A stretch of 64,000 nt of DNA from positions 868,001 to 932,000 of the forward strand of contig NW_002476534.1 of assembly GCF_000189635.1 (NCBI RefSeq). The letters are read 5' to 3'. The notes beneath the pieces are model-generated. The model was not told where the DNA came from, did no database searches, and saw nothing but the letters and a program-made list of their open reading frames with translations. Source of the stretch: Tetrahymena thermophila SB210 (lineage: Eukaryota; Ciliophora; Oligohymenophorea; Hymenostomatida; Tetrahymenidae). The translations under genes were made by a program, and so were the position numbers. This document shows positions 10,970-22,287 of the stretch, in pieces; position 1 is the stretch's first letter; every line of letters starts with the position of its first letter.

Positions 10970-13900
10970 TCAGCACTTCCAAATTTCACAGGAAAGAACA
11001 AAGAATATGCAAATATTAAAATTTTATAGGCAATTCTTAGATACTCCTGATTTTATTGATTAGGCTTGGTCTACTTCTTCTAAATTCAAAAGGTCGTTAG
11101 TTGTTTATATTTACTTATTTTGTTCTAAGTTAGTTGAGTTTTTAGGAGCTTCTTGGAAGTAGTTTAGTATGTCTGGCATTGATGTAAAAGGATCGTTTTA
11201 ATGGGGATAATTTTATGAATTTGATTAATCAATAGTAAATTTTTTTGGTAGATTTTACTTAATTTATTGTATGTTAGCTCCATGATAAGGTTTTGAATAG
11301 AAGCTTTCTTTGTAGTAAAGCCTAAAAATATCTCTGTTTCTTACTAAAATATCACCAATTAAGGAGTGTAAGTGCAAAATTTTATCAGAATTTTTGAATG
11401 ATTTAATATATTCTACCATCAGGTTTCTAAATGATTCTAGTTTTTTATCGGATTCTACTTCATTTTTTATCCTACAATTGACTTTATTTTTCATCTTGAT
11501 TTTTTCTACTTCATTAAAATAGTTATTGATGCTATTTTTCTGTTGCAAGTTTGATATATTTTATTGTATTATTTTATTCATTTTGAGTGCATAGGAAACA
11601 ATTTGGTTGTTTTTCAAAAGTTCTTTTTTCTCTCCTGAGTTGATTACTTCCATCAAATGGCTACAATCTGGATATTTTGGTGAATATTGTCTGTTTTTCA
11701 TCAAAATTACTCTAATTTTCTGTTAACTGATTTTAACTTTAGGAATTTTATATGTAAAGTGGTGCATGTTGCTTTTTTCAACATATGCAGTCGATTGTTG
11801 AGTTTGAGAATCTATGAAAAGTTGTGAATTAGGCAATATAAATTCGCTTGAAACACAATCTATCACAGTAAAGGTATTAGGTTTTTTTTATTTATAAAAA
11901 TCTGATATTATTTAATTATAGTTTATTGCTAATGCAGGAGATCTAGTTATATCTTATTTGGAGCAATCCAGTTCTTCCATCTGATATGCTCCATCAAATA
12001 AATAATTCATTCTTAATAGATAATGAAATAAATCTTTCGATCTTTTCCTTCCTTAGAATATCAAAATTACTGTGTATTTTTTGCAAAGATTTTTCATAAA
12101 TCGTTTTAGGTCAGTTCTAAATTTAGCAAAAAAGTTTTCTTAAGCTAATTAACTCTATGCTGAATTACCATTTAATCCCATGCTATTTTGGTTTGCATTT
12201 CCACTTTCACCAGAATTTTAATTAGCAAAGGTTGACCAGTTTTCCCAGAAATATTAATTGCTTTGAGTTAGAAAAACAGATTCAAAGTGAATAACTAGAA
12301 CTCTTTTATGGAACTACTGTCTTTATTTAGCATATAAAGGCTTCAGTTCTACACATCTCAGCTGGTTAATTAAATGATAAGTTTGATCACTTTCTATTTT
12401 AAGTTAGCTTTAAATTTCTGTTTTAGTATTTAATAAATCTTCTTCTATCTCATTTTTAGTTGTCTAACCTGAAACTATTGACAACTAATCATCTTGTTAT
12501 TTATCATCCATAGAATCTTTTTGACTTAAGTTAATTTTATTTTTACTGCTGTTTGCTAAATTGCTTATTCTTCTATTACTTGTGCTATTTTTAATTGCTT
12601 TAGATATTGAATGGGAAGTATTTCTTCTGTCTGATGCAGATCCTATAATACTTTGCAGTTTATCTGAATTTTTCAGCCCTTTGCTATTCATGTTAGAAAT
12701 AACTTGCAAGAATTTATGTTATTAAAGTGAAGTTTATGTTTCTTTGCCTTAATCTTAGTTAATCTAATTAATTGATGATGCTTCTAACTTTTAGTGTTAA
12801 AGCTAATAATTATCTTTCTTTTATTTAGTAGAAAAAAACTCTTTTGTATTAATTAATCCATCGAATTCATTGACACTGCGCTCATTTAAATCTTTAAGAC
12901 TTTTTTAATTTCTCAGCATGTTCGTGGGTCTTTAATTTTAAGAAATAGATCTAACTTACTGTGAAGCTATTGTGTTGTATTGTTGCACTGAAATTTATTA
13001 TTACTACTCTTATGATTGCTACTGCCTATCTGTATCATTTTAAGGAGGTGATACTGATATATATTAATTATTGAAATTATTGATATTATTATTATAAGAT
13101 GCATTTATTTTTTTATTTATTTAATTTCTATTATCAATATACAAACCGTTAGTTTTAATAGACCCTTAAAAACCCTGCAATCCATATTCATCTCCAATGA
13201 ATTTACTTTTGAAACTTTACTTTTCAGATTGCTTATTGAATTAATTTAAATAACTCTTTTTAAGTTATTAAATAATTTAACTGCCTTTAGCATTAGCTTA
13301 TAACGCGTTTAAACCTTATTGTTGAGGTACTTTTGCTTAAATTTATTAAAGAATTTGCTACTAAGCCTAAATTTGTTGAAGAATTTGCTGTTACTGCATC
13401 TAGAAATTAAAAGACTCTCTATTTTAATTAGCCATCTGCAAAATTTATTATTAGTTCGCTTAAAATTACTACTGATAACCCTGAAGAGGAGAAGGCATAT
13501 TATTTTATGAGAATAAATAAGCACTTTTTTTTATGCGAAAGTTATTTCCTTTTTTAGAATTGTTTGTTTTGATCTTCTATAAAACCAAAGTTTGTTTGTC
13601 ATTATTTTCTTTTTAAAGGCTAGGGAAATTCATAATTTGCTGATTTTAGCTTGAAAATTCTATATTCGAGTTATTGTTAGCCATATTTTATGGACCAAGA
13701 GACTAGTTTTTCTTACCACTAAAACTCTTATCTGGTGAATGCTTTGATACAGAAGATGAAGTTGTTTTTACTACCATAGCTTCTTGGTAAGAAATATTAT
13801 TGTTGGAAGAACTTAAATTGTTTTCATTCTTTTCATTATCAAGCAATTCTTGAATTCTACTTCCTTTCAAATTAGGAAAAAGCTAGCTTGGATCCAAAGA

Positions 13901-14113
13901 ATTTCTATCTTTTTGGTTTACAGGTGCATTCTAATAATCATATTAAAATGACTAAGATAAATTAGATTGGGCCAAAGGTTATCCCTTTTCTAGTTCATCA
14001 TTTTTCATGCTATAGTTGAGATTATTATTCACAATTGAAGAATTGTTAGCTTAACTCTTGGTTGACTCATATATAGACAAAGAAGTAAAATTTGATTGAG
14101 GTTTTGATTTCAT
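10970..14113 (-). CDS. Gln-rich protein with degenerate FCP1/NIF-like domain
   Basis: One continuous minus-strand frame of 1047 residues, ATG at 14113, TGA at 10970-10972. Roughly the first 590 residues are low-complexity, rich in Gln, Asn and Ser, with short poly-Gln runs written mostly as TAA/TAG. A globular segment at about 600-800 follows the FCP1 homology (HAD-type CTD-phosphatase) layout. A beta strand HKRVLVIHFESVFLTQ sits where the catalytic DLDET loop belongs. It is followed by LKRFMKNLCKKYTVILIF (family: FLxxxxKxYExxIFT) and by FTVIDCVSSEFILPNSQLFI (family: iivDNsPxxFxxxxxNxI). Both catalytic aspartates are absent (HFES), so phosphatase activity is not expected. The C-terminal part is basic and Asn/Gln-rich. 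The fold assignment is inferred from pattern alone. Confidence 0.6.
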
Positions 14114-15667
14114 TTTTCAAGTATGTAGATTTTCATTCAGTTTTTAATAAAACCCTCTTTAATAAAATTATCTTTTAAAATGAATGAATAAATGTATTAA
14201 GATCTTATCAAACTAATACAAAAAATAGTACAATTAATTAAGAATAACTCGCTACTTATAATTTATTTATTCATTTGCTAGGTTTTTGCTTGAATTCTAT
14301 TTTTTGTTAGGTCTAATAGACCTCTATACAAAACAAAAAATATCATTTACTTACATTACAGTTATCAGTAAATATAATAACAATTTTGAATTTTATATTA
14401 ACCAATTGATATTTCCTTCATTTCTTCAAATTTAATTACGAGTGTTGATTCTAGTCCATTTGATATCACAGCTAGACTAAAAAACTCCAATTCTTCCTGA
14501 AATATTTATTTGCTTTTAATCTGATCTAATAAAAAATATTATAGACTTTTCTTTCTATAACTTATAGAATAATCATCACATTGACCATAATTATTTATGT
14601 TATATTAAGATATTACAAATGAATTATAATGACTAATTATAGTTTATGTAACATAAATCAAAATGTTATATAAACATTTCTATTTAAAAAGTATGATCAC
14701 AATTTTTTATACAAATATTAATGAAAATTTGTTAAGTAAGATAAAATTAATATAAATTAATTAAAACAGAAACAAATTGGTGAAATATATTTTAATAAAG
14801 AATAAAATCTTTAAAAAATATCATCCAAATAATTAATTTTGATTCCAAAATTAATTAAACAAATAGAACTAAAAATAGTTAAGAGGTAAAACAATTAAAA
14901 ATAAAGTTCTTCACTTGATATAAAAAGTAGTATTTACAATTATTGTATTTTACATTAATTTGTTAAATGATTATAAATTCATTAACAATTTTAAATTATC
15001 TATTTTAAATTTTGATATTCTTTTTATTTTGAAAAATTTTTTCCTTATAAATTTTATCTCTTTTTATTTTATTACATTGAATTTTAGATGATATTAATAT
15101 AAAAAAAATTTAGAATTACAAAAAAAATATAATTTAAATAATTTTTAATTTATAATAGTTTTTGAAGAATATAATTCTTAAAAAAATCTTTCTCAGTATA
15201 TTTTGTATTATAAATAAATTTCCAACAAATAGATAATAATTATCAACTTAAACATTCAATAAATAAGGTAATTAGTCAAATTTTTTTGTTTTATGAACAT
15301 TTGAAAATTTATTTTGAAGTATCCAGTTTGTTTTAATATTAAGATAGTTAAGAAACTCAATAAATTAATTTTTTATTTTATTTAATTATTTTAAATAAAA
15401 TTAAATTATTTATTTATATACATTTAAAATATGTTAGTTTTAATTATAAATTTATATGTTATAATTATTTGTTTAAATGGTTAATTTTTATATTTTAATT
15501 GAATAAGTACTTTATTTAAATTTGGTTGTTAGTTAATTGGTTGGTTGGTTGATTAATTGGTTAGTTGAGAATGAGTAGATTTCATTCTTTTATTTGTAGA
15601 TTTATAAATGAATTAATTGTTTTAGGTGTTTATATAATCATTTTATATTAATTTAATATCTGTTATT
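14114..15667. other. Intergenic region with TTGG-rich tract
   Basis: About 1.55 kb, AT-rich, no gene seen. Near 15522-15567 is a degenerate (TTGG/TTAG)n tract. It is not the telomeric GGGGTT repeat. The region spans the promoter of the Gln-rich gene and the 3' end of the ankyrin gene. Confidence 0.55.
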
Positions 15668-17865
15668 TCATTGTTTTTTACTAATTAATTTTTTAATTTC
15701 TTTATTAGTGGCTGATTTACTTGCAGTTTTTAAATCGTTTTTATCCCATAAAAAAGTATCTAAAAGATATTCTACTACTTTTACATGTCCCCATCTATTT
15801 AGATAAAAAAATTTTAATCTATTATATTACTCCTGTGTAAATTAAAAATTTTACCTTGCTGCTACATTAATGGCTGTATCTGAAGCACTCTAATCATTAT
15901 TTAGATAGGTTATTAATTTGTGATTGGCTTTATATTTTGCAAGTATTTTTATAACCTATTAAGAATAAAAAATGAAATTAATAATTATTGATCTCTAAAA
16001 TATTTAATATTGAATGAAATGTGTTAAAAATAAATTTAAATTTACTTCTAGGTTCCCATTTTTTGCAGCACAATATAAGGGAGTTTAACCAAATGAATCA
16101 GCTTTATTCATTCTTCTTTCACTGCTTTCTTCAACAATCAAATATCTTTATTAATAAATAAATTAAGAATATTTTTCTCTCTACAAATTTGTAGGTTTTT
16201 ATAATTAACCAAAAATTTGCTACTAAATATTAATCTAAAAAATTAATAGAATGATTTGTTGTTTGGCAATAAAGATATTGCTTACAAATTAAATTCTGAA
16301 ATTTATTTAAAAATTCTTTAGCTGATTTTGCTTATCTCTTTCTAAAATAATCTATTTTTCACATTTAATGAGATGCAAAAAAAATTTAGATCAGTATTTT
16401 TAGGATAAAAATTTATAATAAATAAATAAACAATCACAATAAGCTTTTAGAAAAATGTAATCTAATTCAAAATTACTGAGAATAAATAATTTATTTATTT
16501 AATAGAGTAAAGGAATAAATCAATGAGCAAATTTTAATAAATATTTGGAAACAACTTTTAGTTAGTTCTTTCGATTTTTCTATTTTCTTTGAAAAATTGA
16601 AATAATGAATAAAAATAAACACCTTTTGGGATCGTCTTTGAGATATTCTTCAATGTATTGAATGTCCTCCGGTGACCCAGTTTCTATAGCTTGGAAAAAC
16701 TTTTTACGATATTTAAAATCATCTATTAACTTCCATTATTCTCTTACTGCCTTTTTGATGATCATTACAAAAAAATATTAAAAAAAACTTACTAATCAAT
16801 TTATAAATTAAATATTTTAATTAAAAGAAACTTTTTAATAATTTTTAATAAAAAGCTTTAACTAATTTAAAAATATATTCACATTTTATTTTGCCTCCAG
16901 CTATAAATTTTTTAGCATTGCACTTGCATTTTATTCTTCTTCAATTTTTCTATTTTCAGGAGACAAATCCCTATTGGGTGAATTAGATCTTGATGATGAA
17001 CTTAAATGGGCATCAATATCACTCTTTTTAAAATATAAATAATATTTTTATTATGTATTTATTTATTTTTGTAAAAATTCTAAGTATTTACAGGCTTGGA
17101 TATCGTCTCTACTTCAAGCTATGAAAATAATTGAACTCCCTTTAAGACATTTCTGACTTTACTCCACTTTCTTTAACCTGGAGTATGATTGTCCTAATCA
17201 GAAGACTAATTACTGTCAGCTCTTGTATTTAGATGTTAATGCAAAGGAATATTATCTAAATCTGAATCTTGCTTGCCCATTTTTTCTAAAGCATCTTCTT
17301 CAAATGTTGACTTGATGATGATTTAATAATTATTTTATTACTACAATTTATTAGTCCAATCAAGATCTGATTTTTATTTTGGGATTTTAAAGCTAATTTT
17401 ATTTAAATTATTTTCTTTAGGGCATTTTTCATCTTCAGAGCTCTGGGATAAAATGGAATCATCTTCTAATTAGATTAAATCATCATCTTCTATTGTCTTT
17501 GGTTAGCTCTTTATGAAAGAAATAGATTGCTTTGATTTGCTCATTTTTTTACTATAAGATTAAAATCATAATAAGTTATTTAGTTAGTGGGTATGTAGTT
17601 ATCAAATAAAGAAATTATCAAATCAATTCATAAAAACAAATAATCAAAAGATAACAAAAAGAGTTATGCAAGAGCAAAAAATCTACTTTTGAGTTCCGTT
17701 TACTTGATTTGATTCTGTAATTTAACTGTAGCTTTGAGGTAATTTAAAAGAGTGTTATTTCATATTATAAGCTAAGTCTAGTCTATTTTCTGGAGAGACA
17801 TCTTATCTTTACGTGTCAGACACATTCTAAGAGTCAATGCTATTTAATTTTTACATGTTTTTCAT
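15668..17865 (-). CDS. Ankyrin-repeat protein with acidic disordered N-terminus
   Basis: Seven exons: 17687-17865, 17092-17551, 16883-17023, 16623-16750, 16046-16145, 15855-15955, 15668-15794. All phases close and give 411 residues ending in TGA. Residues 1-260 are hydrophilic, Ser/Asp/Glu/Gln-rich, probably disordered, with an SPENR-type motif occurring twice. From about 260 the chain becomes helical, and at about 320-400 it shows ankyrin repeats: GQTPLYCAAKNGNLEVIKIL, then DTAINVAARWGHVKVVEYLL, matching the TPLxxAAxxGHxxVVxxLL consensus across two splice junctions. The repeat array is short, so a protein-interaction role is likely but no partner can be named. Intron lengths run from 60 to 477 nt. 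The longest (16146-16622) might conceal a small exon I could not support. The start is the first in-frame ATG. Confidence 0.7.
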
Positions 17866-18525
17866 GAAATAATTTATTGATTGATTGATTATTTCGAGTG
17901 GTTTGTTTGATTTTTTTTAATTGCAATTTTTTTTTGTTATTTGTAAAAAATTAATTGGATTTTAATAAATATTAATACAAATTGATTATGATAAATAAAT
18001 TGTGTTATATTTAATTGTAAAGTAAATAAATAAATAGGATATTAGTTAAGTCTGAAATAATTCTTCTATTTGTTTCTTTTGTTTAATGATTTCGCTTCTA
18101 GTGATTATAAATAGTATAGCAACCCTTTTCTATTAAAAATTATAGATTGAATAAATCTTTAAGGTTACTTCTTGTACTGCATTCGAAAATATTAATCGAA
18201 TTGTTTGCGAACACATTTTTGTGAAAATTTAACCATTAAATGTAAAACACTTCAGACAACCAAATACATACTAAAGTAATTGTCTTTTAATGATGCAGTA
18301 ACAAAAAAATAATGTTTCTACACAATTATGATATTTTTAAAATAGAAAAAATACAAACTAGAATAAAAGCATAGCACACTCAATATTTACTTATTAATTA
18401 TTGTCTTATAAAATCTAATTATTATATTTTTATTTCTTTATAATCAATTTTTTATATATATTTCATGATAATTAAAATCCTCTTATCAAGAATATTTTGT
18501 CACTTGAATGCTAGTACTACAATTA
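17866..18525. other. Intergenic region, AT-rich
   Basis: About 660 bp between the ankyrin gene start and the CFAP161 stop. A short TTGA tandem (about 17878-17891) lies just upstream of the ankyrin ATG. Nothing else was seen. Confidence 0.55.
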
Positions 18526-21500
18526 TCAATTGGGTATATCCCAACTATTCTTTAGTACGACTTCGAAATAGTCTTCTTTGTCTACGCAAGCACTGAAATC
18601 CTAATAATAAAATAATAAATTATAAAATAAGCAATCAAGCTGCAAATTAATGTAAATATCTAGAAAAGCGTAATATGATTCAAGATATTTTAGAAGTAAA
18701 GTAATAAATTAAATCAATAGTGTTAAATATTTTCCAATAAAATTAATAAGTAAATCGCTATACGTGATAATAAGATTCAAATTATTCGCGAGAAATAGCA
18801 ATGTGAGGATTCAAATTTCCCCAGCTCAAAACAAAATTGTTGAAGATTTCCTTATCAGTTCCATACTTTTTAACAACATCAGGATGTCTTATCTTATTAA
18901 AAGCACTGAAAATTCCACTTAAAGTGACATTTTAACCAAGCTTTTCTGCCAAAACATCATAAGCTAGATTAATCAAATTTCTTCTTTTTTCACTTAAGGT
19001 TCCCTTCAATAATTAAATTAAAGCGTAAGTAAGATTAATTATTATGTTAAAGCAATTTTAAATGAAAATAATCATATACACAAATAAAATATCAACAAAT
19101 GATTTGAAATTCGAGAATAATGAAAATTTACTAAATTTAATGTGGTGTGCAATAAATATATCAACAAAAGATATTGAAAGAATAAAAAGATAAAAAAAAG
19201 AAAATAAATAAATAGTTACCTTTAATTAAATGAGAAGTTCACTGTAATTAATCTTATTGTCTAATTCTTAGAATGATTGTATAACCTCTTTAATATCCTA
19301 TTGATAAAAAAAACATATGTTTTAATACAATATCAAAATGTGAAAATTAATTTCTTTTAGAATAACTCAACTAAGTTTTAACTCTCATTAATAAATTTTA
19401 ATATAGTATAATAGGTCTTTTATCATTTTAATTATTCACATTATTTTAATTTTGATTTGTGTAAATACAATTGATTAATTTGAATTCTTCTATTTTAATC
19501 TAAGTATTTTTTAAATTTTAAAGACCACTTTCGAACATACCAAAGTTTTTTTAATTTTGGAATAGATAGAAAAAGTTAATCTTTTTAATTAAAACTCAAA
19601 CGAGATTTTAAGCAGATTTAATTACATTTCTATTAATAGTCAATTTTTTTACTAATCAATTGAAATGTTTGCATTTTTTATCTCTCAAAATAGTTAATTA
19701 ATTTTTATATATTATAGCTTTAATTGTAATTTTTGACTAGCAACAATTTATAATCAAATTGGCTTTTTATTCAAACAAAAAACTGTAATTTATCTAGTGT
19801 TACAGCCTCTACAGTAAATAATTTATAATTTATTTTTGCTGCTATATTTCTTTGATGCCATCCCAAAATTAAAATAAAAATTTCTGATTATTTGAAATTG
19901 TTTAAAGTATAACAATTAATGATAATTAATTACTAAATCACTGAAATTAATTCCGTGGCATTAGACTGTTTATTTGAATTATTGTTAAGGGAGATAACCT
20001 GAATTATCTTTATCTTATTTTAATAATTCATTTTTGAAGAACAAAAGTCCATTTGATCCATTTTTATTAATCAAAGCTCTACGTAATTTATTAAGTAAAT
20101 CAGCTTTGTTAATTTCAACTCTTCTACGAGGTAGAGTTTAGCTATAAGAAGCTTCGAAGTTTTATTGAGTTTCTTATGAAGGGTACAAAGCAGTAACAAT
20201 TCTGAATGTGTTTTAATTTGTTTAGTTTCTCATAGGAGTTTCGATTGTCTTACGACCAACTTTTTCAGCTATTAAATTCTAAGTTTTATTGTGGCATTAA
20301 TAAGAGTTACAAAATACTTCGAATTCTTATCCAAATTCATTATTGTATTAAACGTTATCAGTTGCAAGCCATTAACAAGTAGGAATGTGCTTAATTAAAA
20401 CTGGTTCACCTGAACGTACTGGCTAGCCTTTCATTTCATATCTTAACTTAGGATCCATATACTCGAAGCACCAAGCAGAATTAATGCCCTCGTTTGTTGA
20501 AATTGAAACTTCTTATTTACGAGAGAACTTTGCACACTTTTAAGGAGTAATATGAGAGCTAGTCAAATATAACTTTTATAATTTAAAAAAATTATTTTTT
20601 TAACAAAGTCATTCTGATTTTGCAACAATAAAAATTGACAAAGCTAATTTATTAATTTATTTGCTTTTAATGTTTTTAAATGAGGAAACAATTAAAAATT
20701 TAAAAAATATTTTTTTAAAACTTTTATTTAAAATTTTTTTTAATCAATAAAATATAATTGAGAATTTTATGTTAAAATAATTATTTACAGGCTTTTCAGA
20801 GAGACGACTAATAACAGCAATTTTGAAATTTTATCCATAGTGAATAACATCATCTTAGTATTAATCCTATTCATATCTAATAAAAACATAGACAAAAAAA
20901 TTTATTTTATTATTATTTTAGAGTAGAAAAAAAATATAAAACCTTAATAATTAGAATGCTGTTCTTACAATAGGCTCTTTCTAACTAGTGACTGTTACAC
21001 CGTAAGCTTCTTCTGTTCCAGTGATCTTATCCCAAATATTTGAAGCTTTTTAACAATGGAACCTATAAAATTTGAATTTAAAATAAAAAAATAAGGATTA
21101 CCTACTACTGCATTCATAAAATCACTCTCAATCATAACAGTATATCCAAATTTAACTAGCCCTTCATTAGCGTAAGACAAATTAACCTTTTAAATTTATA
21201 AATTTAATTATCATTCGCAAATATAAATATTGAAACAAAATAAATCATTACGCCTCCTAAGCTTCTCTTTAATCTGTCCTCTTTATCAGTTGAGACCAAT
21301 TTTTGCTTTTCCTTGTTTTTTAAGTATTCTTTCATCCTATTAAAAAAAATAGTTGCATTTAACTTTGATAAAATTTGGTTAGTTTAAAAATAGCAAACAA
21401 TCTCTTTATGATATTTATAATCTAATAATTTAGCTATTAAATAAAAATACTTGTATTCATCTAACTCCCATTCTTCGCTCCAATTACCGATACGGCAGTT

Positions 21501-21536
21501 ATATTAATATTTTCTATCAACATTATAATTGTGCAT
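18526..21536 (-). CDS. CFAP161: CFAP161 homologue fused to a calcyphosine-like EF-hand module
   Basis: Nine exons: 21451-21536, 21252-21336, 21102-21186, 20943-21045, 20789-20876, 19934-20572, 19220-19297, 18764-19003, 18526-18600. Phases close to give 492 residues. The first about 270 residues align along the whole of animal CFAP161, a MIR-type protein bound inside axonemal doublet microtubules. CRIGNWSEEWELDEY corresponds to the family's VRIGNWNE motif. GVTVTSQKEPIVRTAF and VIHYGQNFKIAV are also present, as are LYLTSSHITPQKCAKFSR and DPKLRYEMKGQPVRSGEPVL. The remaining about 190 residues look like a calcyphosine-type EF-hand domain. One loop (DKDNSGYLPQQQF) looks partly competent, LSEKRRNLINLAYDVLAEKL follows, and the end reads VDKEDYFEVVLKNSW. 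Later loops lack acidic ligands. The human protein ends before this module. Likely location is the doublet lumen. CFAP100 lies next door on the same strand. Confidence 0.85.
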
Positions 21537-22287
21537 TTTATCTAATTCTAATTATAAAATCTATTTATCTTGTTAAATTCAAATTTATTGAGTGATTGAG
21601 TTTGTAAGTCTATGCTTATTTGTTTATTTAATAATAAATTGTTGGATTATATCTAATTATTATCTTTAGTTAAATGATTCGTTTTATTTTATTAATAAAT
21701 TAATAAATAAATAAATCATCTTTTCTTATAACTGAAATAATTAAACACTACAAGCAAAAAATCATGTAGCTATGTAAGAAAATCTATTCATCTTTACCTT
21801 TAATCAATAATCATAATCTTGAAATTAAAAATAGCACATTTTAAATACTTTGAAAAAAAATATTTGAAATTTATAACAATTTAATTGGATCATAAAAGTG
21901 TTTAATTATTTGAAATAAATAAATTTTATTAAATTTAAAATCATTATTAAACATTTAAAATCACCTGTAAAACATTTAAAATCAATTAATCACTCAAAAG
22001 AATTTAATAAAAAGTAAATAATTATTTAAAATTTAACCATGAATAAGTAAAAAGAATAATTTTCATCTTGAAAGATTTTGGTGGTTACTATATATAAATA
22101 TAAAGTGAAAATTATATGCATTTGTGTATGTGTGTGTTAGTTTGTGTATTAATTCTTTAAATTAGTGATTATTGAAATAATGTTTTATCCTATTTATTTA
22201 CATTTTAATCTCTCTTTTAAACAAAATTATTCCATTCCATTCAATTTATTGATTAACTTTTAATTTTATTAATTTTTTTTGCTTTTT
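21537..22287. other. Intergenic region with TG-rich microsatellite
   Basis: About 750 bp between the CFAP161 start and CFAP100 stop. It has three short direct repeats of ACATTTAAAATCA around 21945-21985 and a TG-rich tract at 22121-22150. No gene was seen. Confidence 0.55.

Noticed and set aside
13309..13524. Open frames on both strands, one Leu-rich
   Set aside because: Both are shadows of the Gln-rich minus-strand protein; Leu codons arise from reading poly-Gln DNA on other frames.
15522..15567. TTGGTT-rich tract considered as telomeric or chromosome-end sequence
   Set aside because: It is not GGGGTT, is degenerate and lies internally between genes on both sides.
20995..21180. Minus-strand frame running unspliced from one CFAP161 exon through an intron into the next
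   Set aside because: The continuation beyond 21101 loses similarity to the family; removing the 56-nt intron at 21046-21101 restores WDKITGTEEAYGVTV in the expected position.
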